This document shows positions 1 to 7,932 of a DNA stretch of 64,000 nt, piece by piece (position 1 is the first letter of the stretch; each line of letters starts with the position of its first letter). This DNA is from an uncultured Prevotellaceae bacterium (GTDB taxonomy: Bacteria > Bacteroidota > Bacteroidia > Bacteroidales > Bacteroidaceae), in contig ONGG01000001.1 in NCBI GenBank assembly GCA_900317305.1, positions 267,469-331,468 of the forward strand, given 5' to 3'. Made by a program: the position numbers and the translations under genes. The notes under the pieces were generated by a model, which worked only from the letters and a program-made list of their open reading frames with translations, was not told the DNA's origin and made no database searches.

Positions 1-1
1 G

Positions 2-343
2 ACGGCACATGAGATACATGGGCTCACCCGCAAGATAACCATGCAGATGGCAGCGCGGCACGGTATTATCATGACCGTAGGCGTTTATGCCATTGCTACC
101 GGAGAAAACAGGCGGGCTGAGTTGCAGTCGAAGGTGATGCAGACACTGGCTGGCCACGAGAACATCGTTCAGGTACATGGCTTCTACTATTCCGAGAAGG
201 AAAATCTACTCTCCGTAGATGTCGTTCCCGATATTTCCGTTCACGATGATGCCGCGCTCACCAGTCAACTCATTAACGAGATCCAGCCTATGGTGCCCGG
301 GATGCAAGTGCAAATCATTGTGGACCATAATTACAGCGAATAA
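2..343 (+). CDS. Cation diffusion facilitator transporter, C-terminal end (5' truncated by window)
   Basis: The reading frame is open from base 2, well before the first ATG at 41, so the gene begins outside the window and only about 113 residues are seen. The visible part (TRKITMQMAARHGIIMTVGV, then HENIVQVHGFYYSEKE and a DVVPDISV strand) matches the cytoplasmic dimerisation domain of CDF metal exporters, a ferredoxin-like fold that follows the six membrane helices. The family exports Zn, Fe, Mn or Co from the cytoplasm; the metal cannot be told from this piece. It is followed 14 bp later by a small gene on the same strand, so it is probably the first known member of a four-gene operon. The family call rests on the C-terminal domain only. 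Confidence 0.72.
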   Translation, partial: TAHEIHGLTRKITMQMAARHGIIMTVGVYAIATGENRRAELQSKVMQTLAGHENIVQVHGFYYSEKENLLSVDVVPDISVHDDAALTSQLINEIQPMVPGMQVQIIVDHNYSE

Positions 344-357
344 TTATATCCATTGTC

Positions 358-696
358 ATGACACTGCGTGAACTCATTTTATCCGTAGATGCTGATGATT
401 TTGCCGACAGCCAACTCTTCCAAGAGCTGTTGAAGGTGAAGCCCGAATATGGCTTAGGTAGGACGATAGAGGTAAAGCAGATGGATGGGCAGGTGGCCGT
501 TACCAATGTCCATGTCGGTTCATTAGGCGATATCCTCACTTACCGGATAGTTGTGGCTCCTGCACTGAATATTTCAAAGAACCAACTCCTTGATGCCATC
601 CTCAGGGAAATGTCGGCAGATGGTTTCACCGATGCAGAGCAAAACAGTTTCTGGACAGAAATGACCAACCTGCAGAAAGCGAAGATCGTAAGATAA
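358..696 (+). CDS. Conserved hypothetical protein, 112 aa
   Basis: The protein opens with MTLRELILSVDADDFADSQL and is acidic and soluble, with no signal peptide or membrane segment. The start is the ATG 14 bp after the cation transporter stop. The N-terminal MTLREL pattern recalls small Bacteroidales proteins of the DUF6557 type, but that is from memory and weak. It sits second in a tight four-gene operon (spacings of 14 and 11 bp, then a 7-bp overlap). Function is unknown. Confidence 0.7.
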   Translation: MTLRELILSVDADDFADSQLFQELLKVKPEYGLGRTIEVKQMDGQVAVTNVHVGSLGDILTYRIVVAPALNISKNQLLDAILREMSADGFTDAEQNSFWTEMTNLQKAKIVR

Positions 697-707
697 AGTC
701 GAAAACC

Positions 708-956
708 ATGGATTACTTGCCCAAAGATCCGGCCATTCTGGTGTCGAGCGTCAATATGCTCCTGCGTGATGAGGAGTTCGACTCGCTGGAGGCGTTGTGC
801 TATGCTTTCGGCAGAGAGCCTATGGAAGTGAGAAACTATCTCTTCTCGCATGGCTTTGTATGGAGTGAGGAGCAGAAACAGTTCAGACCGATAGGCTACG
901 ATGGTGCCACGGCCATTGAAAGGGAGGATGATTCAGCAGAAGTGAAGAAATGTTGA
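708..956 (+). CDS. DUF4250 family protein, 82 aa
   Basis: A short soluble protein. Residues about 8-56 carry the pattern of DUF4250: a VNMLLRDEEFDSLEALCYAF block followed by a GFVWSEEQKQFRPI segment, which reads as a helical unit plus a hairpin. The family is small, widespread in Bacteroidetes and Firmicutes, and of unknown function. The stop codon overlaps the start of the next gene (ATGTTGA at 950-956), so the two are probably translationally coupled. The acidic tail after residue 65 lies outside the recognised block. Confidence 0.78.
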   Translation: MDYLPKDPAILVSSVNMLLRDEEFDSLEALCYAFGREPMEVRNYLFSHGFVWSEEQKQFRPIGYDGATAIEREDDSAEVKKC

Positions 957-1195
957 CCAAAGACAGCATAGAGACCGCTTATAGTTTCCTGCATCAGAAG
1001 CGGAACGTGTATGTTCATTCCACCATGGAATGGCAGCGCGATGACATCGAGTATGCCGTCGCCTCATTCGTTGATGAGATGAGCAAAGAATTGCTTGAGG
1101 TCATCTCCCATGGCAGGACAGATTTTCTAAAAGACCACCGCAAGTTTGGCAATGACATCACGCTGGCCGTGCAGCAGTTGGAACAACTGCTGTGA
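950..1195 (+). CDS. Hypothetical protein, 81 aa
   Basis: This gene overlaps the preceding DUF4250 gene by 7 bp, which is good evidence that it is translated. The product is predicted helical and soluble (about one third charged residues) with no signal peptide. I do not recognise a family. It ends the operon that starts with the cation exporter. The gene downstream lies on the opposite strand and converges with it. The roughly 160 bp between them show no terminator-like hairpin. Confidence 0.6.
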   Translation: MLTKDSIETAYSFLHQKRNVYVHSTMEWQRDDIEYAVASFVDEMSKELLEVISHGRTDFLKDHRKFGNDITLAVQQLEQLL

Positions 1196-1354
1196 AATTG
1201 GCTTAGGTTGAGCGTATTTTGTACTTGTTCGAAAGTCCAATCATGATTTCAGAAAAGATGAATCGACGCCTTCATATCAGCATCACCCACCATATAGTCG
1301 GTCAGCGATGGCTCACGTCCTAGTTCACCTACCATAGTTGAAATCAAATCTAAG

Positions 1355-2365
1355 TTACAACACCATTTTTCCAACGACTAGTTTGTCGCCACTCAGGTCG
1401 ACTTCAAAAATGTGGGGGATGCGGATGTAACGGCCATCAACACTCTTGTGGCTATGAACCGACATCATCCACCGGCCATCGAGCGTTTTGAACAGCATGC
1501 CATGGCCGAAGTCGGGTGGGGTGATAGGTTCCTTCTCCTGAATCCATGGTCCGCTGAGCGTGCCCGACTGCGAATAGGCCACCCCTTGAGTATAGGTGCT
1601 ATATACCCAACTGGTCCATATCATACCCAAACGGCCGGTGGCAGTGCGGAAAAGGAACGGCCCGTCGGTCACTTTGTTGGGCTTCTCCACTCCGTCTTCT
1701 ATTTCACGACTCCATGGGCTGTCGTGAGCACGGAAGAGCACCTCAGGCTGCCCGATGCTTCCGCTCAGGTCGTCTTTCAGCCGTATTTTCTCAATGGTGC
1801 CATTCCAGTTACTGAGCCATTCACCACAAAAAACCATATAGGGCTGACCGTCTTTATCCGTCCAGAGTGTTCCGTCGAGGGTGGGGCGGTCGGCAGGCAG
1901 ATACGTCTTGTCCTTCATCGGAACGTATGGTCCGCCGGGTTTGTCGCTCACCAATACGTGACTGGCTCTGCGCTCGATGACATTGCCGCGAACCACTCCG
2001 ATTTTAACGTCACGATTGGTGAAAGTGGCGAAATAGTAATACTTGCCTTTGTATTGATGCAACTCTGCCGCCCAGATCATGGGATGTGGACCCATCCACG
2101 ACGTGGAGTCGGTCATCGCCACAACGTATGGTCCTGTCCAATATTCCAAGTCCTTACTCGAATAAAGCAAGCCTCCGGTGCCTGTCATGTAATACATTTG
2201 TGAAGCGGAATCGGCAAGGATGGCGGGGTCGCTCAGGCGTATCTCACTGATATGACGGCTCTTCACCTCTGGAAGTCTGCGACCTTGCCCCATGGAAACA
2301 GAACATGAGAGCACCAACATCAGGACAATCAGACTTACGGTTTTGGATTTATGGTTTTGCTTCAT
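1355..2365 (-). CDS. Glycoside hydrolase family 43 protein, secreted
   Basis: The likely start is the internal ATG at 2365 (MKQNHKSKTV), which puts a signal peptide at the N-terminus; VLSC at about residue 20 could also be a lipobox. The five-bladed propeller blocks of GH43 are visible: SDPAIL near the N-terminus (candidate catalytic Asp), a WAAELHQYKGKYYYF block, LDGTLWTDKDGQPYMVF (candidate pKa-modulating Asp), and TDGPFLF, where many GH43 enzymes have the acid Glu in an EGP motif. The family cleaves arabinosyl or xylosyl linkages in plant cell wall glycans. The subfamily and exact substrate cannot be set from sequence alone. Upstream is a broken gene; no clear promoter was found. Confidence 0.82.
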   Translation of the reverse strand: MKQNHKSKTVSLIVLMLVLSCSVSMGQGRRLPEVKSRHISEIRLSDPAILADSASQMYYMTGTGGLLYSSKDLEYWTGPYVVAMTDSTSWMGPHPMIWAAELHQYKGKYYYFATFTNRDVKIGVVRGNVIERRASHVLVSDKPGGPYVPMKDKTYLPADRPTLDGTLWTDKDGQPYMVFCGEWLSNWNGTIEKIRLKDDLSGSIGQPEVLFRAHDSPWSREIEDGVEKPNKVTDGPFLFRTATGRLGMIWTSWVYSTYTQGVAYSQSGTLSGPWIQEKEPITPPDFGHGMLFKTLDGRWMMSVHSHKSVDGRYIRIPHIFEVDLSGDKLVVGKMVL

Positions 2366-2441
2366 ACTATTCCGTTCATTACAATAGGTTGTTAGTTTAA
2401 TCGGTATCAAAGATGAAGAGATGGCATTTCATGTCCTACTC

Positions 2442-2694
2442 TTAATAATCCGTGATTTCGAGACCCGTAAATGGCTCGTTGTATTCAATCATATTCTCTT
2501 TCAGCCTTCGGTTCCATTGCACCACCTCGCTGGGCTGTTTTTTTTGCTTTCAACTTGTCGAGCATGATCTGCCATGAGGGTTTGTCGAAGTATTCTGCGA
2601 TGAAGTCCACATCGAGAACATCAGTGCTGAGCCATAGCCAACCTGGGTCTTTGGCGTAACGCAACTTGATGGTATTCTCGCTGCCGGTATCATT
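2442..2694 (-). pseudogene. Frameshifted remnant of an unidentified gene
   Basis: Read on the minus strand, a protein-like frame starts at 2694 (DTGSENTIKLRYAKDPGWLW), runs to a run of eight T on the plus strand at 2538-2545 and then leaves frame. Removing one base from that run restores a frame that continues QPSEVVQWNRRLKENMIEYN and ends TGLEITDY at a TAA (2444-2442). No start codon is in frame: TGA lies just before 2694. A -7-like box (TATATTTG, reverse of 2701-2708) abuts the 5' end. It may therefore be a 5'-deleted gene with a homopolymer frameshift, or the frameshift may be a sequencing error. I do not recognise the family. Confidence 0.6.
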
Positions 2695-2884
2695 TCATTG
2701 CAAATATAAAGAAAAATTGAAAAAATGCACCTGGTTATTGTATTATTTTCGACCATGTCCCATGAATTGGAACAACCCTACGTTATCTTTGCACTCGAAT
2801 TCTATCTACAGTGAGTGTCGTGCGGTGGCATGACAATCCTTTTTATAACTTGCTAATCCATATATCGTCTCGATTGTGAGACAC

Positions 2885-2920
2885 AAAAAAACAGGCGGAG
2901 CAACCTCCGCCTGTTTTTTA
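2885..2920 (-). terminator. Rho-independent terminator after uxuB (bidirectional)
   Basis: Perfect 10-bp stem acaggcggag / ctccgcctgt with a 4-nt loop, flanked by A and T runs on either side, 14 bp after the uxuB stop. It can work in both directions. Confidence 0.9.
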
Positions 2921-2933
2921 AGGTATTTGAATG

Positions 2934-4520
2934 TTATCTTGCCGAAACATATTTGTGGAGGGTGGCTCGCACGGCACCTTTGCCGGCATAAAGTTCCTTC
3001 ACCATGCCCTCTATCTGCTCGCCAAGGCCGGCAGCATAGAGGTCGAGGCCGAACACGTCGGCACGGCTGTACAGGTTATGCAGGCAACTGTAGTCCTGGT
3101 CGGCCTTGCCAATCTCCAATGGAGCCACAATGGCCTGCAGTTCAGCGAGCATGGGGTCGGGAGATGGCTCGAAGGGAGTGCCGTCGTCCTTGATTCCTTT
3201 CAGGTAGCGTGCATAGCCAGCCAGGGTGAGCGGGATGAGTTGGAGGTTCGACATGTCGAGGCCGCGGGCCACATACTTCTTGATGGTCTCGCCAAAGCGG
3301 ATGGGCAGTTTCTGGCTGGTATCCATGGCGATGCGCTGGGGTGCGTCGGGCATGAAGGGGTTGGGAAGCCTGCGGTTGATGACCGCTCCGATAAACTCGT
3401 AAGGATTGAGCACACCTGGGTCGGTGACCACTGGCATGGCCTCGATATAACCGATCTTCTGGATAAAGCTGCGTAGGTCGTCGTCGGCCATCTCGGCAGA
3501 GATGAGCGTGTAGCCCAGCATGCAGCCGTAGATTGACATAGCAGTGTGGAGTGGGTTCAGACAGGTCGTCACTTTCATGGTCTCCACCTTGTCGACGGTC
3601 TCGCGCGTGGTGTAGAGTGCACCACCAAGGTCGAGTGGGGGACGGCCGTTGGTATAGTTGTCCTCGATCACCAGATACTGCACTTCCTCTGCGTTCACGA
3701 ACGGTGCAGTGAAGGTGTGCTTCTCGGTCTCGATGTAGTTGTTGTCGTCGAAGCCGTCGGCGGCAAGCATAGCCTGCACCTTCTCGTGCGGACGAGGAGT
3801 GATCTTGTCGATCATTGACCAGGGGAAGGTAATCTTGGTCTCGTCTTTCAGATAGTCGAGGAAAGCGGAGGGCACAAGTCCGTCGGCTACCCATTTCTCG
3901 GCATAGGCGAAGACACCTGCTTTCACCTTGTCGCCATTGTGCGAGCAGTTGTCCATGCTCTGCACGGTGAGCGGGAGTGCTCCGGCCTGGAAACGCTCAT
4001 AGAGCAGGGCGGTCACCTTACCCATGGCAAGCACCGGTTTGAGACCACGTTCCAAGTCGGCAGGAGCCACGCTGTAGCCCTTCTCGGTGATGGTGAAAGA
4101 GATCATCTGCAGCGAGGGGGCACGGAAAATCTCCACCAGACGGTTCCAGTCGTCGAACTGGTAGTCGGCTTTCAAGGCCTCGGTCACCGAAGCGATGACC
4201 TTCTTCTCTATCGTGCCGGTAGACTGGAGGCTCACGAGCAACGAGAGATTGTTATAGGGAGCATAGGCTTTGTCGATGACCTCGAAGTCGAAGGTCTCGG
4301 CCACGATCACGCCATGATCGTACTGCCCGCTGTTGAGGGCATCGTTAAGAATGGCAGCCGGGAATGCGCGGAAGATGTTTCCACCACCAAAGTGTACCCA
4401 CCTGGGGTCGTCGTGGGTCTTCTTGCATACAGCGGCTATGTCGAACTTGGGAAGCTGGTAGCCTTTTGATTCCCATTCCTGGGCATTGTATTTGCCTGAA
4501 AGGATGTCGGTAAGTTTCAT
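2934..4520 (-). CDS. uxuB: Fructuronate reductase / mannitol dehydrogenase family
   Basis: A 528-aa member of the long-chain mannitol dehydrogenase family. The N-terminal nucleotide-binding signature WVHFGGGNIFRAF is at residues 41-53. The substrate-site segment KVTTCLNPLHTA is at 316-327, with the family lysine and histidine. The family position and the uxuA neighbour (uxuA stop 19 bp upstream of this ATG) identify it as D-fructuronate reductase, which makes D-mannonate with NADH in the glucuronate branch. A tagaturonate-reductase role cannot be excluded because the two enzymes are related. It is cytoplasmic, and lies last in the uxuA-uxuB operon before a strong terminator. Confidence 0.88.
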   Translation of the reverse strand: MKLTDILSGKYNAQEWESKGYQLPKFDIAAVCKKTHDDPRWVHFGGGNIFRAFPAAILNDALNSGQYDHGVIVAETFDFEVIDKAYAPYNNLSLLVSLQSTGTIEKKVIASVTEALKADYQFDDWNRLVEIFRAPSLQMISFTITEKGYSVAPADLERGLKPVLAMGKVTALLYERFQAGALPLTVQSMDNCSHNGDKVKAGVFAYAEKWVADGLVPSAFLDYLKDETKITFPWSMIDKITPRPHEKVQAMLAADGFDDNNYIETEKHTFTAPFVNAEEVQYLVIEDNYTNGRPPLDLGGALYTTRETVDKVETMKVTTCLNPLHTAMSIYGCMLGYTLISAEMADDDLRSFIQKIGYIEAMPVVTDPGVLNPYEFIGAVINRRLPNPFMPDAPQRIAMDTSQKLPIRFGETIKKYVARGLDMSNLQLIPLTLAGYARYLKGIKDDGTPFEPSPDPMLAELQAIVAPLEIGKADQDYSCLHNLYSRADVFGLDLYAAGLGEQIEGMVKELYAGKGAVRATLHKYVSAR

Positions 4521-4539
4521 GATTGTCGTTTTTTGGATG

Positions 4540-5772
4540 TTAGTCGAAGAAACCGGGTTGTTTGTATTCGATGCCCAGCTCGCGGTCTACGGTGGCAAGG
4601 ATGCCCTGCACCTGACCAAGTGCGAACATGCGGCCGAGGAAGCTGTAACCTGCGTTGTAGCCACGCTCTTCGTCGCCAAGCATCGTCATACCATGGTCGA
4701 CGCGCATGGGCAGGTCGGGATTCTCGCGCTCGAAGATGCGGGCAAGCTCTACGATATCGGCACGGCCTCCAAGGTGGCTAGCCTCGGTGAAGTCGCCGTT
4801 GGGGAAGATATGACAGGAGCGGAGGTGTACGAAGTGGGTGCGGGGTGCAAACTTGCGGGCCATCTCCACCACATTATTATATGCTCCGGCTGAGAGCGAT
4901 CCGGCACAGAAGGTGAGACCGTTGTGCTTGTTGTCCACGGCTTTGAGGAACCACTCGATGTCCTCCTCGGTGCGAACGATGCGCGGAAGTCCGAGAATCT
5001 CGATGGGTGGGTCGTCGGGGTGCACGCACATGTTCATGCCATATTCCTCGCAGGTGGGCATGATGGCCTCGAGGAAGTATTTCATGTTGGCACGGAGCTG
5101 GGCCTTGTCGATGCCTTTGTAGAGGTCGAGGAAGTCGCGGAACTTCTGTATGGGTGCCTCGTCGTTCTCGCTGAAGTTGCCCGATACGAATCCCTGGGTC
5201 TTGATGATGATGTTCTCCACGAGCTTGTGCTCTTTCTCAGGAGTCATCGTCTTCGAAAGTTCGTCGGCCTCGGCAAGCACGTTGCGGCCCTGGCCCACGC
5301 CGGCGGGGAACTCAAACTTTGCCCACTCCTCGCGGGCGCCTTCGCGTTTCAGGATGTAGATGTCGAAATAGGCAAACTCGGCATACGAGAAATAGAGGTT
5401 CGAACTGCCGTTGGGGTTGTCGTGAAGCAGGTCGGTGCGGGCCCAGTCGAGGACGGGCATGAAATTGTAGCAGATGGTATGGATGCCCTCGGCCGAGAGG
5501 TTGCGGAGGCTTTCCTTGTACACCTCTATCTGCTCGTCGCGGTCGGGACCGCCATATTTAATGGTCTCCACCACAGGCAGCGACTCCACCACGCTCCAGC
5601 GCATGCCATAACTCTCGATATACTCTCTCAGGTCCCTGATCTTCTCACGGGTCCATACTTCACCCAGGGGCACGTCGTGCAGGGCGGTGACAATACCTTC
5701 AACTCCGATCTGACGGAGCATGGCAAGCGTTATCTTGTCGTTCTTGCCAAACCATCTCCATGTCCTTTCCAT
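4540..5772 (-). CDS. uxuA: Mannonate dehydratase
   Basis: A 410-aa TIM-barrel enzyme, close to the usual length. It opens with MERTWRWFGKNDKITLAMLR, typical of UxuA. Metal- and substrate-binding blocks are visible in order: NMCVHPDDPP, GLTFCAGSLSAG, FVHLRSCH and RVDHGMTM. UxuA dehydrates D-mannonate to 2-keto-3-deoxygluconate using Fe or Mn, the step after fructuronate reductase. It is the first gene of a two-gene operon with uxuB. The rpsA terminator separates it from the gene upstream, so it needs its own promoter, but no TAnnTTTG box is evident in the short gap. Confidence 0.95.
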   Translation of the reverse strand: MERTWRWFGKNDKITLAMLRQIGVEGIVTALHDVPLGEVWTREKIRDLREYIESYGMRWSVVESLPVVETIKYGGPDRDEQIEVYKESLRNLSAEGIHTICYNFMPVLDWARTDLLHDNPNGSSNLYFSYAEFAYFDIYILKREGAREEWAKFEFPAGVGQGRNVLAEADELSKTMTPEKEHKLVENIIIKTQGFVSGNFSENDEAPIQKFRDFLDLYKGIDKAQLRANMKYFLEAIMPTCEEYGMNMCVHPDDPPIEILGLPRIVRTEEDIEWFLKAVDNKHNGLTFCAGSLSAGAYNNVVEMARKFAPRTHFVHLRSCHIFPNGDFTEASHLGGRADIVELARIFERENPDLPMRVDHGMTMLGDEERGYNAGYSFLGRMFALGQVQGILATVDRELGIEYKQPGFFD

Positions 5773-5856
5773 AATATTTTTTCTTGATTAGTGATTCATA
5801 GTCTTCGATAAGGAGAAACACAAGTTCCTTCCATTTTTTGCTGCTTAAAGAAAAAA

Positions 5857-5890
5857 GAGCCTGTCCCTTTCCGAACAGGCTCCCGTTATC
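5857..5890 (-). terminator. Terminator after rpsA
   Basis: An 8-bp stem gagcctgt / acaggctc (5857-5864 and 5875-5882). In the minus direction it is followed by a run of T, 19 bp past the rpsA stop. Confidence 0.88.
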
Positions 5891-5900
5891 TCAGGACGGC

Positions 5901-7670
5901 TTATTTGCCTTCCATTCTCTTCTTCAGTTCTGCCAAAGCATCGAGGTCGCCGAGAGTGGTGCCACCAGTCTGGTTGTTGATGACCGGGGTCTCTTCCTTC
6001 TTCGGAGCTGCATGCTTACGGGCGGGCTTCTTCTCTTCCTTGCCCTCCTCGAAGGTGCGGCTGTGAGAGAGGATGATGCGCTTGGTCTCCTTCACAAACT
6101 CGATTACCTTGAAGGGGAGTTCCTCACCCAGCTGGGCCTTCGAACCGTCTTCCTTCTCCAGGTGCTTCGGAGTGGCAAAGCCCTCACCGCCCTCGTTCAG
6201 GGCAATCACAGCACCCTTGTCCATCAGTTCGGTGATCTTGCCGATGTGTACCGATCCGGGAGTATAGAGGGTCTCGTAGGTATCCCATGGGTTGTCCTCA
6301 AGCTGCTTGTGGCCAAGGCTCAGACGACGGTTCTCCTTGTCGATCTCGAGAACCACGACGTCAATGTCGGCGCCAACCTGAGTGAACTCTGAAGGATGCT
6401 TCACCTTCTTGGTCCAAGAGAGGTCGCTGATGTGGATCAGGCCGTCAACACCTTCCTCAAGCTCTACGAAGATACCGAAGTTGGTGAAGTTGCGCACCTT
6501 GGCGGTGTGCTTCGAGCCAAGAGGATATTTCACCTCGATGGCCTCCCATGGGTCTTCCTTCAGCTGCTTGATGCCAAGCGACATCTTGCGCTCGCTGCGG
6601 TCGAGGGTAAGGATCACGGCCTCTACCTCGTCGCCCACGTGCATGAACTCCTGGGCAGAGCGCAGGTGCTGGCTCCAGCTCATCTCCGATACGTGGATCA
6701 GACCTTCCACACCCGGAGCAATCTCTACGAATGCACCGTAGTCGGCAATCACCACTACCTTGCCCTTCACGTGGTCGCCCACCTTCAGGTTCTCGTCGAG
6801 AGCATCCCATGGATGCGGAGTGAGTTGCTTCAGACCAAGGGCGATGCGCTTCTTCTCGTCATCGAAGTCGAGAATAACAACGTTGATCTTCTGGTCGAGG
6901 GCAACAACCTCTTTCGGATCGCTTACGCGGCCCCAAGACAGGTCGGTGATGTGGATGAGTCCGTCTACACCGCCAAGGTCCACGAACACACCATAAGAGG
7001 TGATGTTCTTCACGGTACCTTCCAGAATCTGTCCCTTCTCCAACTTGCTGATGATCTCCTTCTTCTGAGCCTCGAGCTCGGCCTCGATGAGGGCCTTGTG
7101 AGATACCACCACGTTGCGGAACTCCTGGTTGATCTTCACCACCTTGAACTCCATGGTCTTGCCCACGAACACGTCGTAGTCGCGGATGGGGTGAACGTCG
7201 ATCTGACTGCCGGGGAGGAAGGCCTCAATGCCGAATACATCGACAATCATACCACCCTTCGTGCGGCACTTGATGTAGCCCTGGATCACTTCCTCATTGT
7301 CAAGAGCAGCGTTGATACGCTCCCAGCTCTTGCTCAGACGGGCCTTCTTGTGCGAAAGAATCAACTGACCTTTCTTGTCTTCCTGATTTTCTACGTAAAC
7401 TTCTACGATGTCGCCAACCTTCAGGTCGGGGTTGTAGCGAAATTCGCTGGCGGGGATAATACCGTCGCTCTTGTAACCAATGTTGACAACAACTTCCTTC
7501 TTGTCAAAAGAGATTACCTTACCGTCAACAACCTGATGCTCGCTCACTTTGTTGAGGGTTTCATCATAGGCCTTCTCGAGGTCTGATTTGCTTGCGTTGT
7601 TCATGCTGCCATTCTCAAACTCTTCCCAATTGAAGTCGTCGAGAGGCTGAACGTTTTTAAAGTTTGACAT
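5901..7670 (-). CDS. rpsA: 30S ribosomal protein S1
   Basis: A 589-aa protein with a short acidic N-terminal extension and then successive S1 OB-fold repeats. The repeats that read most clearly carry GYIKCRTKGGMIVDVFG, GTVKNITSYGVFVDLGGVDG, GKVVVIADYGAFVEIAPGVEG and AKVRNFTNFGIFVELEEGVDG. The tail is lysine-rich and low in complexity. S1 binds mRNA at the 30S platform, which matters in Bacteroidetes because Shine-Dalgarno sequences are generally weak there. A TACCTTTG box about 67 bp upstream and a terminator downstream make it a single-gene unit. It is longer than the E. coli protein (557 aa). Confidence 0.97.
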   Translation of the reverse strand: MSNFKNVQPLDDFNWEEFENGSMNNASKSDLEKAYDETLNKVSEHQVVDGKVISFDKKEVVVNIGYKSDGIIPASEFRYNPDLKVGDIVEVYVENQEDKKGQLILSHKKARLSKSWERINAALDNEEVIQGYIKCRTKGGMIVDVFGIEAFLPGSQIDVHPIRDYDVFVGKTMEFKVVKINQEFRNVVVSHKALIEAELEAQKKEIISKLEKGQILEGTVKNITSYGVFVDLGGVDGLIHITDLSWGRVSDPKEVVALDQKINVVILDFDDEKKRIALGLKQLTPHPWDALDENLKVGDHVKGKVVVIADYGAFVEIAPGVEGLIHVSEMSWSQHLRSAQEFMHVGDEVEAVILTLDRSERKMSLGIKQLKEDPWEAIEVKYPLGSKHTAKVRNFTNFGIFVELEEGVDGLIHISDLSWTKKVKHPSEFTQVGADIDVVVLEIDKENRRLSLGHKQLEDNPWDTYETLYTPGSVHIGKITELMDKGAVIALNEGGEGFATPKHLEKEDGSKAQLGEELPFKVIEFVKETKRIILSHSRTFEEGKEEKKPARKHAAPKKEETPVINNQTGGTTLGDLDALAELKKRMEGK

Positions 7671-7736
7671 AAAATGAATTAATAAAAAATGAATGATTTA
7701 ATAAAGTTAGACTTTATGTTGATTGAAAATCGGGTG

Positions 7737-7744
7737 CAAAGGTA
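7737..7744 (-). promoter_or_regulatory. rpsA promoter -7 box
   Basis: TACCTTTG on the minus strand matches the Bacteroidetes -7 consensus TAnnTTTG. No good TTTG is found 19-21 bases upstream. Confidence 0.65.
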
Positions 7745-7887
7745 CTGCTTTTTCGGCAAATAACACCATTCTTGCACCTTATTTTATTATTTCACAAAGG
7801 ATAAAAACATAACATTTAATAATTATTAACTGTTGGTCGGTGGCCATCGCATCGGGATGTGACAGAAAGTGTACGAAAAACACTGAT

Positions 7888-7903
7888 TGGCACGTTTTTT
7901 GCA
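7888..7903 (+). promoter_or_regulatory. Sigma-54 (RpoN)-type -24/-12 promoter of the J-domain gene
   Basis: TGGCAC at 7888-7893, five bases, then TTGCA at 7899-7903: a full match to the sigma-54 core TGGCAC-N5-TTGCA with the invariant GG and GC correctly spaced. The expected transcription start is near 7914, about 19 bp before the ATG. A small inverted repeat (agtgt/acact, 7869-7885) lies just upstream and could be an activator site. No TAnnTTTG box competes in the gap on this strand. Confidence 0.75.
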
Positions 7904-7932
7904 TCAAGTAAAGTAAAAAAGGAGGTGTAATT

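Noticed and set aside
1203-1345. Protein-like stop-free stretch on the minus strand (MVGELGREPSLTDYMVGDAD) between the first operon and the GH43 gene
   Set aside because: Only 28 residues from a possible ATG at 1335, no ribosome-binding signal, and it leaves frame at once; it might be a relic but is too short to call.
2784-2791. TATCTTTG -7-like box on the plus strand
   Set aside because: No gene follows on that strand before the terminator at 2885, and no -33 box is present.
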